Of a stretch of DNA of 64,000 nucleotides, positions 25,590 to 38,355 are shown in pieces. The position numbers and the translations under genes are program-made. Under the pieces are notes generated by a model, which was given only the letters and a program-made list of their open reading frames with translations, searched no databases and was not told where the DNA came from. Source of the DNA: Brugia malayi (lineage: Eukaryota; Nematoda; Chromadorea; Rhabditida; Onchocercidae); assembly GCF_000002995.4 (NCBI RefSeq), contig NW_025062477.1, forward strand, positions 11,442,649-11,506,648. Direction: 5' to 3'. The stretch's first letter is position 1. Every line of letters begins with the position of its first letter.

Positions 25590-25702
25590 GAGGAAGAAGA
25601 AGGAGGAGGAGGGGGAGGGGAAGAATAGAAAGAGAGAGAGAGAGAGAGGGAAGGAGGGAGAGAGGGAGAGAGAGGGAAGGAGGGAGAGAGGGAAGGAGGG
25701 AG
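25590..25702 (+). repeat. Polypurine G/A block
   Basis: Over 110 bp almost entirely of G and A, with GGAGGA, GAGA and GGGAAGGAGGGAGAGA sub-repeats, starting about 120 bp after the minisatellite. Such tracts can form triplex (H-DNA) structures. Confidence 0.85.
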
Positions 25703-26773
25703 AATGATGTAAGGAATGTGAACGCGGAAGAGTATTTGTCTATGCACTGTAATGCTAAAATGACAATTTTCTGAAATTTGAGGAAATAATGACGACAATC
25801 AAAATTAAGATTATGATTAAGATGATAATACTGATAATGATGTTGACAATAACAATGACAATAATAATAATAATAACAGTAATAGTAAATAGATGATGTT
25901 GCTAGTGATAAAGGATGCTGCTTGTGTTAAAAATTTTCAATTCCATTATATCTAATAACACATGGAGTGTTATGAAGATAAAAGCTTAAAAATTGTTAAT
26001 CAAAATGAAATTAAATATATTTTTACTCTAAAATTAATTATTTTACTGCAAAATTAATTGTTAAAATTATTCCATTTTTTTTTTTTTTTTTTTTTTTGGC
26101 TCTAAAGTCAATTATTACCTATTGAAAAATAATTAAAAATTGAAGCATTCATAAATTTTGCAGATGGCCACCTTTCTACATTAATTATCTTAAAAATTAG
26201 CAAACGACAAACGATAATGATAATTAATGATAAAAAGATAGATGATAAAAAAGATGACAATTGTAATTATTGCAATAAAATAAATGAATGTTTAATGAGA
26301 AATATAAGATTTAATAAATTAATAAATAAAAATAATGACTGATTTTTGCACTTCAAAAAATTATTTGAAAGTAGAAATCAAATCTTTTTCGACTTTTTTT
26401 TTTTAAAAAAAAAAAAAAAAAACAATCGTTTTCTGATATTACCTAAATTTATATCAACAACTTTTGAGCAATTCATCATAATATTGACTAAAACATTCAA
26501 ATAATTAGTAATTATAGCATGAAATTAATTATGGAAAATGATGGGTTAAATTTCAATTATGGAATCTTTAAAATGATTACCTTAATTAGGAAAATAATTA
26601 TTGTCCTACACTAATTATCAAGCCTATTATTTATTATTCGCAACAAATATCGAGTTTCTAAAGAGCATATGGAGATGGAGGAAAGTGTAAAATAAATTCA
26701 TATTGGTTAGTATGGCATTCTAAAGAAGTTAACAAAATAATCAGCCTTATCAGATGAGATTATCACCACTATC

Positions 26774-26878
26774 ATATTATTACTATAAATTTGAAAATTA
26801 TAAATAACTATTAAAAATAAATTTAAAAACTATATATGACTTTTAAAATTTGTATAATTTGGGTTTGTTAATAACTCA
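26774..26878 (+). repeat. Left arm of a ~100-bp inverted repeat
   Basis: This segment matches the reverse complement of 31732-31828 with about five substitutions and one 3-nt gap; the last 46 nt, ending GTTTGTTAATAACTC, are identical. A (TTA)n array follows directly inside (26888-26997). A more diverged third copy lies in the same orientation at about 31220-31300. It could be a terminal inverted repeat of a non-autonomous element or a member of a dispersed repeat family. Confidence 0.75.
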
Positions 26879-26887
26879 ACAAATTTT

Positions 26888-26922
26888 ATCATTATTATTA
26901 ATATTGTTATTATTATTATTAC

Positions 26923-26996
<74 letters not shown>

Positions 26997-26997
26997 G
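26888..26997. repeat. (TTA)n microsatellite array
   Basis: About 110 bp of TTA/ATT units, lying just inside the left arm of the inverted repeat. Confidence 0.95.
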
Positions 26998-27945
26998 CTA
27001 ATATTATTGCTGATCAGCAAAATGATAGTGGTGATAATGATAAATAATGATAATGATAATAATAATAAAAATAATCAGACTTTACAAATAAAAAAATTAA
27101 TAAATATTTCCTTAAGTCATATTCAACAGATTGTTGAAATAAAATAAATATTCACCAGATGGTGTTAAATGAAATTTATAAAAATTCAAATAAAATTAAT
27201 CTCTGTTCAATATTTATGTTTCATGCAACAAATAAATGCAAAATTTTAAACGATCATCAAAAATTGGTAATTAAAAGCAGACAATCTTTTAAAATAAAAA
27301 AAATTTTTTTTTTGAATTTGGTATAAATCTGCAAACAAGCAAACCATATGTTGTCGTTCAGATGATGTGATTTGTGCATGTTGGTGTCTGTCTCTATTCG
27401 GGAATTTCTTCATATATGTATGTATGTATGTATGTGTGTGGTGTGTGTGTGTGTGTGTATGTGTGTGTGATATATTTGTATGCTTAAGCATCTGCGGTAT
27501 GTTTCCGGTATGTATATATGATCGTTCGACTGATTTCGAATATTAGTCATAGTTTTAAATTTTTGATTAGCTTTAAAGGGACAAAATAATTTTGCTGAAA
27601 TTTAAAAATTCTTTTATTAGCTTTAAACGAACAATAATTTTAACTAAATGAATATTTAATTGAATGATTGATTATTTTCAATCAATGCTATTTAGCTAAA
27701 TTAAGCACTTTTTTTTTTCTTTTTTTCACAATACTATGAATCATATGTTTACTTGTCATTGTAAAATATTTTTTACAATTAAAAATTACAGCTACAAAAA
27801 AAATTGAAACAATTAAAATTTACTTTTAATGAAAAATTGTGAAAAAAAAAATTAAGTTATGATCGCAAATTTTTATCTTTCTTCATCTTAATTTTTATAA
27901 AATTTTTATCTTTCAATTTAATTCTCTTTCTCTTTTCCCACGGAA

Positions 27946-27980
<35 letters not shown>

Positions 27981-28655
27981 TATCAGTTTAATTTTTTTTC
28001 TTTTTTTTAAAAGAAATAGAAAGAGTGGAATTTGCTTGTTATTTTTTTTGGAAGTTATTTTGATTTCATTAAGAATTCTTTATATAATTTTTAAATTTGT
28101 TTACAATTGAATACAAAAACAAAAATACAAAACAATTAAGATTTACCTTTAGAGAAAAGAAGACAAATTAATTTACTTTAAAAAGAAGGAAAAAAAGAAC
28201 AAATAATTTTTTTTTGCTAATTCCTTTGTTTTTGTTTAAAATTAAATACAATCATTTAAAATTATTTTTTATTTTTGCATAAACCTTTTTATAAACATTA
28301 ATATAATTTCTTCTTATTTAAATTATTTCAGTTTATAATTTTTCAATGGTTATTATACAAAATTATATGTATGCAATTTAAAATATAAATATAATAAATG
28401 TCTTAAACTAAATTTCTCAAAAAAAAAAAAAGAAAGAAAAACAGGCCAAAATAAAAAGTATAGAAAGCCATTTCATTATGATAGAAGTGATAAATGATAA
28501 CATAAGTAGTAATCACATATGTCATATCATTATCCACTCTCCATTACAAATCACTTAATAAACATAAACAATGATGAAATGCATCACTCTTGAATTGATG
28601 TTTATCACTTACATTACCACATGCATCTGTCATCTGATGTTAACTTATTATATTG

Positions 28656-29131
<476 letters not shown>

Positions 29132-29159
29132 TTTTTTCAAATCAGAATGTTATACCAAG

Positions 29160-29400
29160 TTTACATTAATTACAATATTTTACGATAACACCTATACACG
29201 CATACGTGGATGCACATATTTAATATAATTTCCACTCCGAGAAGCTTCCGCTTTTGTAGCTTTAAACATTTACTTTTTTCTTTTTTTGATGTTCACCGGA
29301 CCGTATGCCATTTACATACTGTGAAATAGAAGAAATTAGACAGATGGTATGCGGAATGAGAGTAATTTGAATGTTTCCGGATATAGAATAGCTATAGTTA
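29160..29400. other. Complex G+C-richer patch next to the AAT array
   Basis: The sequence is clearly more complex than its flanks. On the minus strand a segment at about 29334-29281 has an acceptor-like TTTCACAG, an open 15-codon stretch and a donor-like GTAAAT. A further 25-codon ATG frame, starting MFKATKAEASRSGNYIK, runs down to about 29189. I recognise neither. It could be a regulatory element, part of an unannotated gene, or remains of a repeat. Confidence 0.25.
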
Positions 29401-31646
29401 TAGTAGGTTATTAGTGTGCTAGTAGTGACAATATTATATATATATGAAATTATAATTTTTGATTTTTTCAACAAGGAAATTCTTAAAATTTGAAATATAT
29501 TTACAATTGTTTTTTTTTTTTATTAAATTATAATAAAAATTTGATAAATTTTGATTCTTTATTTTTTTAAATTAAATGTTGATTTCATTAATATTTTAGT
29601 GTTCTTTTTGTTTTTGTTTTTTCTCTTTAAAGAATCGATTGATTTAAAAAATTTTAATTTTACTAAAAAGTAAGTGATAGAAATTATTATGAGGAAAAAC
29701 AATTGACTAAATAATAAAAATATTTAATTGATGTATTTATTTTATTGAGATGATCATTTTAATTTGTAATTCGTTTAAATTATTTTTTTTTTTTTTTTTT
29801 TTTAATTAATCATTGATTACTTTTCAATTGATATATATATAATGTTTTAAAAATAATTCCCTGAAACAGATTAATTGCCAAATATTTAGACACATTTGTA
29901 GATGACAGTTCATAAGATCATCACAATATGCTAATAATAATTTATTAAAATTTCTAGCGAGGAGAAAAAAAGAAATTTCTTAAATCGTGATAACGATTAA
30001 ATAATTATCATTACTGAAACCGGATGCTAATTTATTTCAGGAATATAACATATAGTTTTAATAAATGTAAATATATTATAATATATTGAAATCATTTAAA
30101 ACTATCTGCAATATTAAGTACTGAATTAAATTTTTTTTTTCTTCATTAATAACAGATTATTAAATTTTCATTCTTAAATTTTATCATATCAAAAAAAAAA
30201 AATTATGAAACTTAAAAAGATGAAACTTTTCATGATTGATTTTTAATTATTTACAATTAACAGACGCAAAAAAAAAAAATTGTGACAATTTGATGAAATT
30301 AAAAAATTGTTTTTTTTTTGTCTGAAATCATTAATTACTGTAATCTATGTTCTCTCCTATATAAATTAAATTTTTACCATTGCAATAATACTTATATATT
30401 ATTGTCACTTATTTACAATCTATTAAAAAAACAAAAAAATTTGCATAAAATAAATAAATAAAATGAAGAAAAGTTTTAATCGAAAACAAATTACATATTA
30501 GTTTCTGGTAAAATAAGCAAGCAAATGTGACATCTGAAATTGACATTTTACTAAAAGAATGTAAAAAAAAGAAAAGAAAATATTTCTTTTCCCTGAAAAA
30601 GCATTCGTTTTTTTTTTTTTTTTTTTTTTATAATTTTCATTTAATATAAACCGTAGTCCAAAAAAAAAAAAAAAAGTGAAAAAAAGTGGATAAAGCAAAA
30701 TTTATCCAATATAACAGACTCATTTCTTTTCCTACTCTTCAATTAATCTTAAAATAAATGAACGATTGATATTTGCAAGCTTAAGCTATTACTTTTCTTT
30801 ATTTATAAGTATAACTTTCAAAATATGAATGAGAAAGAAAAAGTGAAAAAGAAAAGAGGCGGAAATGAAAGCGGAAAAAGTAAAGGAATCCATTTTAACT
30901 ATTTGCTTTTTAAGAAACTTAAAAACATTTTTTTTTTTCTCTTTTTTTGTTCACCATAACAACGAATACATTCATATTATCTCAATAACAGTAGTTTTTA
31001 TTTAAATCTCAATAAAAAGAAATGTAAAAGATGAAAGGTGCAGAATAGATAAGACAGATTGAAAATTGAAGAGAAATATTCTTGGAAATGAAATCAATTT
31101 AACTTTAAAATTAGTATCTTCATTTTAGCTATATATGTATTATATATATATTATGCATATATACATATATGTCAGCTGAAATCTTAACAAGATACTATTT
31201 AACTTATTAAGCTAGTTAATATAAATTTGAAAACTATAAATAGCTATTAAAAATAAGTTTGAAAATTATATATATATATATATAACTTTTAGAAATCAAA
31301 TAAAGTAATATATGGAGAAAGTTATATTTGATTGATCATTGAGTGAATTTGAATTCATATTAGTATAACTTTTTATAATTACTTGTCAAATTATTGCCAA
31401 ACATATGACGTCAAAACTTATGAATAACTTATTTATATATACTGAAAGATTTAAAGTAATAATAATAATTGAGAAATGAATGAGTTCTTACTTAAGTTGC
31501 ACGAGGAACTGTCATTTTCAGCATATAACTTTGTTGACAAGTATAACTTTATTATATAACGTATTAAAAAACAGAAATTGAAGTTTAATTATGGAAAGTA
31601 TTGAGGAAAAAATATTATTTATGAAAAGTTAATAATATTAATATTG

Positions 31647-31658
31647 ATGTTAATAATA

Positions 31659-31719
<61 letters not shown>
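31647..31719. repeat. (AAT)n microsatellite inside the right inverted-repeat arm
   Basis: About 70 bp of AAT/TAA units. It occupies the same relative place as the TTA array beside the left arm, on the complementary strand. Confidence 0.95.
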
Positions 31720-31721
<2 letters not shown>

Positions 31722-31731
31722 TATTTACCGA

Positions 31732-31828
31732 GTTATTAACAAACCCAAATTATACAAATTTTAAAAGTCATATATGCTTTTCAAATTTATTTTTAGTAGT
31801 TATAATTTTCAAATTTATAATAATAATA
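31732..31828 (-). repeat. Right arm of the ~100-bp inverted repeat
   Basis: Reverse complement of the segment at 26774-26878; the 46 nt from 31732 to 31777 match exactly. Homology fades outside about 31830, so the outer end of the repeat is well defined on both sides. Confidence 0.75.
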
Positions 31829-33125
31829 TTAAATATATTTATGACAACAAATTGAACTTTTTCACGTGTAAAAAAGTTGTAAAAAGCATTCATTTGCATG
31901 TAGCATTTTGTTTATTGTTTATTGTGATTGATGTAAACATTAAATTTATGTTTGATAATCGTTCGTCAGTTAATAATAATAATAATATTTCACTCCGATT
32001 CCATTGAATTATTTGTGATAAGTAATTAATAAAAACGATTGAAAATTTTTATTTTGAAAAATCCTTTTTCTTTGAAATACAATTATGTAATTTCTCTTTT
32101 TTTCGAACTTCAAAAATATTATTAGTTTGAAATTAATTTTAATTTAACACATTTCATGTTTCCTGAATTTTTTTTCTTTTTCATCCATGTTACTTTCTCC
32201 TTTTCTCTTTTCATTGTAAAGTTTTTTTTTTACAGCAAACAAAATTTATCTATGCTGTATATTTATGATATTTCAAAAAAAAAAATTAAAAAGATTCTCT
32301 TAGGATAATTTTTAAATTTTTCGAGAAATAAAGATGATAAAATTAACTATCGATATATTTCCGGAAAAATCAATCAAATCAAAATTGACTAGCTGATACT
32401 GATAAATTTTTTTGAAATTAATTTATTTCCAATTTTTGTCCTAAAATCGAAGAATATATTAAAAAAGAGGAAAATAATTTGATAAAAATGGAGATTTAAA
32501 TTTAATTTGTTATTGTTTTTTTCTTTTTATATATCATTTAACATTGTTTGTTTTTTTTTTTTTTATGCTAATTTATTAAATTTTTCATATCTTAATTTTC
32601 CTTTATTTTTCTCTCTTTTTTTTTAAAGTTTTAAAAGGTATATGCATTTCATTTATTAATTACATAGAAATAATATATTTTGTGAAATGAACAAAAATTA
32701 TTTCATTAATTCATTTCAATATTTTTTTTTTTCTTAACAGTAATAATTCATTTAATTAATTTTAAAAAGTATATATATATTATTTATTAGCATAGAAATG
32801 ATTTATATTTTGTGAAATGAATAAAAATTACGTTTTGAAGTTTTTTTTTTTTTTGAAATAAATTGAATGAATTAATATTGTGCTACAATTCCAATTTTAA
32901 TTCTATTATTTAATTCTATTACAATCTAAATTACAAAAAAATTTTTTGCAAAAAATATCATTCAAATATGCTTTATATGCTTTGCTTTTTTTTTTATTAG
33001 AATTACAATAGAAAATTTCATTTTAAAAAGAAATTCACTTTATTCAATTTTTGCATTAAAATTAAATTATTGTTGTTTTACAGGCAAAAAATTAAAAATT
33101 AAATAAAAAAAAAAAATAATCAACC

Positions 33126-33128
33126 ATA

Positions 33129-33160
<32 letters not shown>

Positions 33161-33212
33161 TACATACATACATACATACACATACACATACACACATACA
33201 TAAACATACACA
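33126..33212. repeat. (CA)n/(CATA)n microsatellite
   Basis: CA dinucleotides merge into CATA tetranucleotides over about 85 bp. Confidence 0.9.
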
Positions 33213-33659
33213 ATGTGAGATAGGCCAGTGTATGTGTAAGCTGTGCGCTTTTTGATTAATTGTCTTATTGCGCACTGTAGCACTTTTTGATCTTTTTTTC
33301 AGATTTGATGAAAAAGGAAAGGAAGAAAAAAAGATTGACGAGTGTGTAGGGTTGAAATTGAAGTGATTGGATTGATGACGATGGTAGATTGAATTTAATC
33401 TGAAATGCATCAAAAATTGAGCGACTTTTTTTGTGGAATTTTTTTAAGAAAAAAGAAAGCATAACATTAGATGAATTAGAGAGAGAGAGAGAGGGAGAGA
33501 GAGAGAGAGAGAGGGAGGGGAAAAATTAGGAAGAAAAAAGGAAAATAAACCAAAGAAAATGCTTTTGATGATAAAGTGCATTAGAAAGTAAGATTGAATA
33601 TTAACTATTTCAAAAAAAAAAAATTGAAAAAAGAGAAATTGAAAGAAATGAAATAAAGG

Positions 33660-33740
33660 TTGTGTGTGTGTATGTCTGTGTATGTGTATGTGTATGTCTG
33701 TGTATGTGTATGTGTATGTCTGTGTATGTGTGTGTGTGTG
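33660..33740. repeat. GT-rich array with a higher-order unit
   Basis: A block of TATGTCTGTGTATGTGTATG recurs about three times, flanked by plain GT repeats. Confidence 0.85.
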
Positions 33741-34565
33741 TTCAAGCAAAAAAAAAAGGAATTGATTGATTATACTGCTTGTGTTCCATTTATTTTGGAC
33801 AATTTTAAATCAAAAAATAAATAAATAAATAAAAGTGACTTTTCTTTTCTTTCTCTCTCTCTCTCCCTCTCTCTCTCTCTCTCTTTCGTTGTTATTAATT
33901 TTCTTTTCAAAAAAAAAAAGTGAAAATGAATGAATATAATTTTAGCATAGAATGAAAATTGAAATTATTAAAGTTTTTTTTTTTTTTAGGAAAAACAAAA
34001 AAAAAAAGACAAAAAGAAAATTATAAAAAAGAAAAATTTTTTTTTCATTCACAAAAAATATTTGCATTTTTTTTTTTTTTTGTATGTTCTTTTAACTTTA
34101 ATAATTTCAATTTTCGATATTTTTTTGATATTTTTTTGTATTTTGATAAAATTTATAACAATAAAGTATATTTATACAAGTTAAATTTATCAATTCAAAG
34201 GATATGAATGTGTGAAATATTATTAGAATTATTTTTATTACGCTTATTTTTATTTTTTAAAAATTATTTTTATTTATTAATAAAATAATTTTTTCCTTCA
34301 TTTTTTCTTAACAAAAATATTTTCAAATGAATTCGATAGATTTGTTTTAAAAAGGAACGAATGCAAAATTTTGAACTGTTAAAATTTGGATACAAAAATG
34401 ATTCGAAAATCTTTTTATTTCACAAAAAAATAAGAAAAAAAAATGATATTAAGTCGTTGATACTTTTAATATTATAAATATTTGAAATAATTATAATATT
34501 ATTTATATATCGCAACAATTTTCAAATTAATTAGTTTGCATAGCTGTAAAGATGCATTTATTGTA

Positions 34566-34790
34566 GATGTATCAGTATAACAATAAAGGATGTATATAAC
34601 AATGAAGAATATGTACAACAATAAGAAATATGTACAACAATAAGGAATACTTACAACAATAAAAAGTATGTATAGCAAAAGAGAATATTAGTATTGATGA
34701 AAAATATGTGCAACAATAAGGAATACTTACGACAATAAAGAATATGTATAGCAATAAGGATTATGTGCTCCAATAAGGAATATGTATTAC
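34566..34790. repeat. Degenerate minisatellite, ~20-bp unit
   Basis: About ten copies of an A+T-rich unit close to ATGTACAACAATAAGGAAT. One or two copies are badly diverged near 34685-34705. The minus-strand frame across it is a repeat artefact. Confidence 0.85.
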
Positions 34791-36458
34791 TATTAAAAAA
34801 TTTTAATTGCGTGAACTATAACAGTGTATTTGTTTGCTGTATTGTTATAATTATATAATGATTAATCTAATTAATTAAACAAAAATTTTATACAGTTATA
34901 TGCATGAATGATTATTCCCAAAAAAGAAATAAATAAAATTGAAAGAAATTATCAGCAAAATAAAACAGTTTGTTTATTTTTAATAATGTGCTATAAAGGT
35001 AAATATCATTTATACTATTTACTTGTTAATTATTATTCATCAAAATACAAACATTTGTATGTTAAATGCTAATTAAATTTTACTTTAACATTAAAAAAAT
35101 GATATTAAAAAAACAAAGAAAAAAACTACTTATTTTTGACATTTATTATCAATGTTGTATTGTTGGAAAATTACTGATTAATCTTGGAATAATTAAACTA
35201 ATAAAATACATTTTTTTTTCTCATTTTTAATACGATTATGCATAAATAAATAAATATATCTAACAGTTTTAATTAATTAATTAATATTTTTTCAACTCGA
35301 TTAAATTTAATCAGTTTTAGTTAAACTGTTTTGTACTCATCAGTTATACCTTATCACAAAAATGATAACTACGCACATACACACACACATACACAGACAT
35401 ATGCACATTTATCAATTTAAATTAAAATAATAAAACATTTTTGTTCAGTGATAATAAGTGATAAAGTGGTGTTAATAAATCTTAAAATTATAAAATGCAT
35501 TTTATGTTATTTAATCCATGATAAAAGATAATGTGCCAAAGTATATGTTAATGATTTAAAATGTCACTTGTCACAGAAGTAAGTAAAAATACAGTATTAC
35601 AAGTAATTGAAAGTTATTAGAGAAAAATGAAAACAGTGAAAAGGTAGAAAATGAATATTGCAGAATTAATGAATTTAAGAAAGACAAATTTTTGCATTTG
35701 AAAAATGAGACATTAGGTAAAGAGAATGAAAGGAATAAAAAGTTAAATTCATAATATGTAAGAGCGAATTGGGATAAACTAGGCAAAAAAAGTTTAAATT
35801 AAATTAGTAGCAATTTAAATTAATACAAATAAATAAAATGGAAAGTTTAATGATTAAAGATTATTTTTCTTTTTTTGAGAGAGAGAGAGAGAGAAAAAAA
35901 GAGAGAGTATGGTAAAAAGAAGGTATTTTTGCATTAAATAATCAAAAATCGTCATTTAACTAAAATTAAATTAAATTAAATCAAACTTTAATTTAACCCA
36001 AATGCCAAAAAGTGGAAATTTTTGTTCATTGAAATGAATATATTGTCATATTGTTAAGCCATATAATCTTATCATCATTATTTTTGTCATACATTTTCAT
36101 TAGCTTTCATTTTTAGCACTCTAATATCTTTCTTTTTGCGCCTTTCAATCATTCAAATTTAGTAACGAAATCAACTTTTTCCATTACTTCCTAATCCTTT
36201 TCATTCTTTTTTTTTTTTTTTTTACAATGATCCTTTCACTTTCTCTCATTATCTTCTCTCTCTATTTAATCATTTAATTAATAATCTTTACTTGCCTGAA
36301 AGAAAAAAAAGAAAGGAAAATATGGAAACTGCAGAAAAGTTAAATTTTATCAACAAATATGCAAATGTAATTTAAAATAAAAAATGTGAAAAAAATTAAT
36401 TTGATGTTAATGAAAAAAATTTGCAAATAATTTTGGTCAAAATTTACAAGAAGCAGCA

Positions 36459-36553
36459 ATAACAATAATAATAATAATAATAATAACAATAATAGTGATA
36501 ATAAACAATAATAATAATAATAATAATAGTGATAATAAACAATAATAATAATG
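36459..36553. repeat. (AAT)n array with an internal duplication
   Basis: AAT units interrupted twice by GTGATAATAAAC, so the array contains a duplicated roughly 36-bp block. Confidence 0.85.
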
Positions 36554-38032
36554 GTAAAGTAATAATAACAGCAATAAGTAATGATAACCATTTGATATTG
36601 TTAGTTTTAATTGTAAACATAATATTTTAAAAATTTCACTCAAATTCCTAATTAATACCAAGTATTAGCAGTTTATTAGAGAAATAGTAAAATAACGTGA
36701 AATTTTTTAAAATAACGTAAAATCATTCAACATAAAATTTTAAATCGTTTTTAATAGATTGCAATTTTATTTTATTTTTCATCATTGTATTTTATTAAAT
36801 TTCAATTATTTGGCCAATATTACAATATTATCAATTAATATTTTTTGAAAATTTATTTGAATGATTAACAAGTTATTTAAAAATTGATTACTTTTTTAAG
36901 ATAAGTAATTAATGCTTAGTTGCATTAATTATTTACAATGCTTAATGATTACTGTTTAGTATTTTCAGTGTAATAAAATGGTTTCGTATATATATGAAAA
37001 TTTCTACACATATTTAATAAAGAATAATTAATTTAATTTTTAAATAGTAAACAATTCTATCCATAAATAATTTTTTTTTTTTTTTAATATAAATTAAGAT
37101 ATATTAAGAAAATTTAGCTTTAATGAAAATGATTTGTACAATATCATGATTAAAACTTTAAAAAAAAGTGCAGAAAAATATTTATTCGCATACTTCTACA
37201 GCCAAAGATTTTTTTAAATTTAAGTTTGTTTATATGAATTTTCATAATTTTTATTTTTTTTTATTTTTTTACGAAAGAAAACAGATTTATACTAAATTAT
37301 GAAATACGTAACTTCTTTTTTTGTTCCGTAAAATCACAAACGATTAAATTAGCAATCATTTTTTGATTTTATTTTGAACCTTCTTATATTATCTTATACT
37401 AAGAAAGAAGTTCTTCTTATACGTAACTTTTTGTTTTCCTACGTAAAACTATATATAGCAACTTTTTTTTTTTAAATTATTTTATAAAACTTTCGCATTT
37501 TTCTTTTGAATGCATTTTGCACTATCAGAAAGAAAATTACTTATAATTATTGAGAGAAGATGAAATTTAATGGAAAATTTAATTCATCGCCAATGAATAT
37601 TCCAAGAAAGCTAATCAAATTTTTGTTAATTCAATAGGGAAGTCAAAATTTTCACAATGTCTCATACATTTTAAGAGTGAGAGACATTATGAAAAAATCT
37701 AATCTATCGATAAGTAAATGATTGTGTGGAATATGACGACTGGGAGATTGCGTAAGTTTAATGAAAGCAGTAAATGAGTTGATTAGAACAGTTTAGTAAT
37801 TGAAGAAATAATAGAATAATGGGAAATTTTTATGAAATAAAGTGATTGGATTTAAGAGAGTGGTATATGAGAAAATTTGGTAGGACTTGAAATTTTAATT
37901 TTGCAGAAAATTTAAAAAAAATTTTTTCTGATTGCTATGTGTTATTACATTATGTCATATTTTATACTATTGGTTCGTCTTGGATATTTATATGATATAC
38001 ACTGATTTATTTTTCTTTGATTGTTTTTTCAG

Positions 38033-38093
38033 AGCACAAAAATGTTGTGAAAATGTTAGACGAATAATTGTTGGTGAATAATTTATTTATTAG
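38033..38093 (+). other. Possible 5'UTR exon of cln-3
   Basis: A strong acceptor (TTGATTGTTTTTTCAG, ending at 38032) opens a segment that closes with a donor-like GTATAA at 38094. The next acceptor lies at 38288. It contains no good start codon, so if real it is untranslated. Trans-splicing of a leader to 38033 or 38289 would also explain the signals. Confidence 0.3.
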
Positions 38094-38269
38094 GTATAAA
38101 TTATTGCTCATTCATTATAATTTATAATTGCTATGTTTTGTAAATTAAATTAGTTGTTACATATTTTTTTGCTTTTAAGTTTTAATCAATATGCAAAAGA
38201 AGCAACAAAAAGCTAGGATATGCTTTTGTTTGAATTTTTTTGTCTTACATCATATTCATTTTCTTCATT

Positions 38270-38288
38270 GGTTTTTTTGTCTTTTCAG
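38270..38288 (+). promoter_or_regulatory. Acceptor preceding the cln-3 start exon
   Basis: TTTTTTTGTCTTTTCAG lies 67 nt upstream of the cln-3 ATG. It suits either a cis acceptor after a 5'UTR exon or a spliced-leader acceptor. Confidence 0.5.
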
Positions 38289-38355
38289 TTATTGCATGAG
38301 ATTAAAACTGCATGAATTCAATTCTTAAACTCGAAAATTTTGGGTCGTTGAAAGG

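Noticed and set aside
25049..25628. Overlapping plus-strand open frames of 141 and 183 codons
   Set aside because: They lie almost entirely on the 20-bp minisatellite, which has no stops in any plus frame. The peptide is the same 20-residue cycle in each, so there is no sign of selection for one frame.
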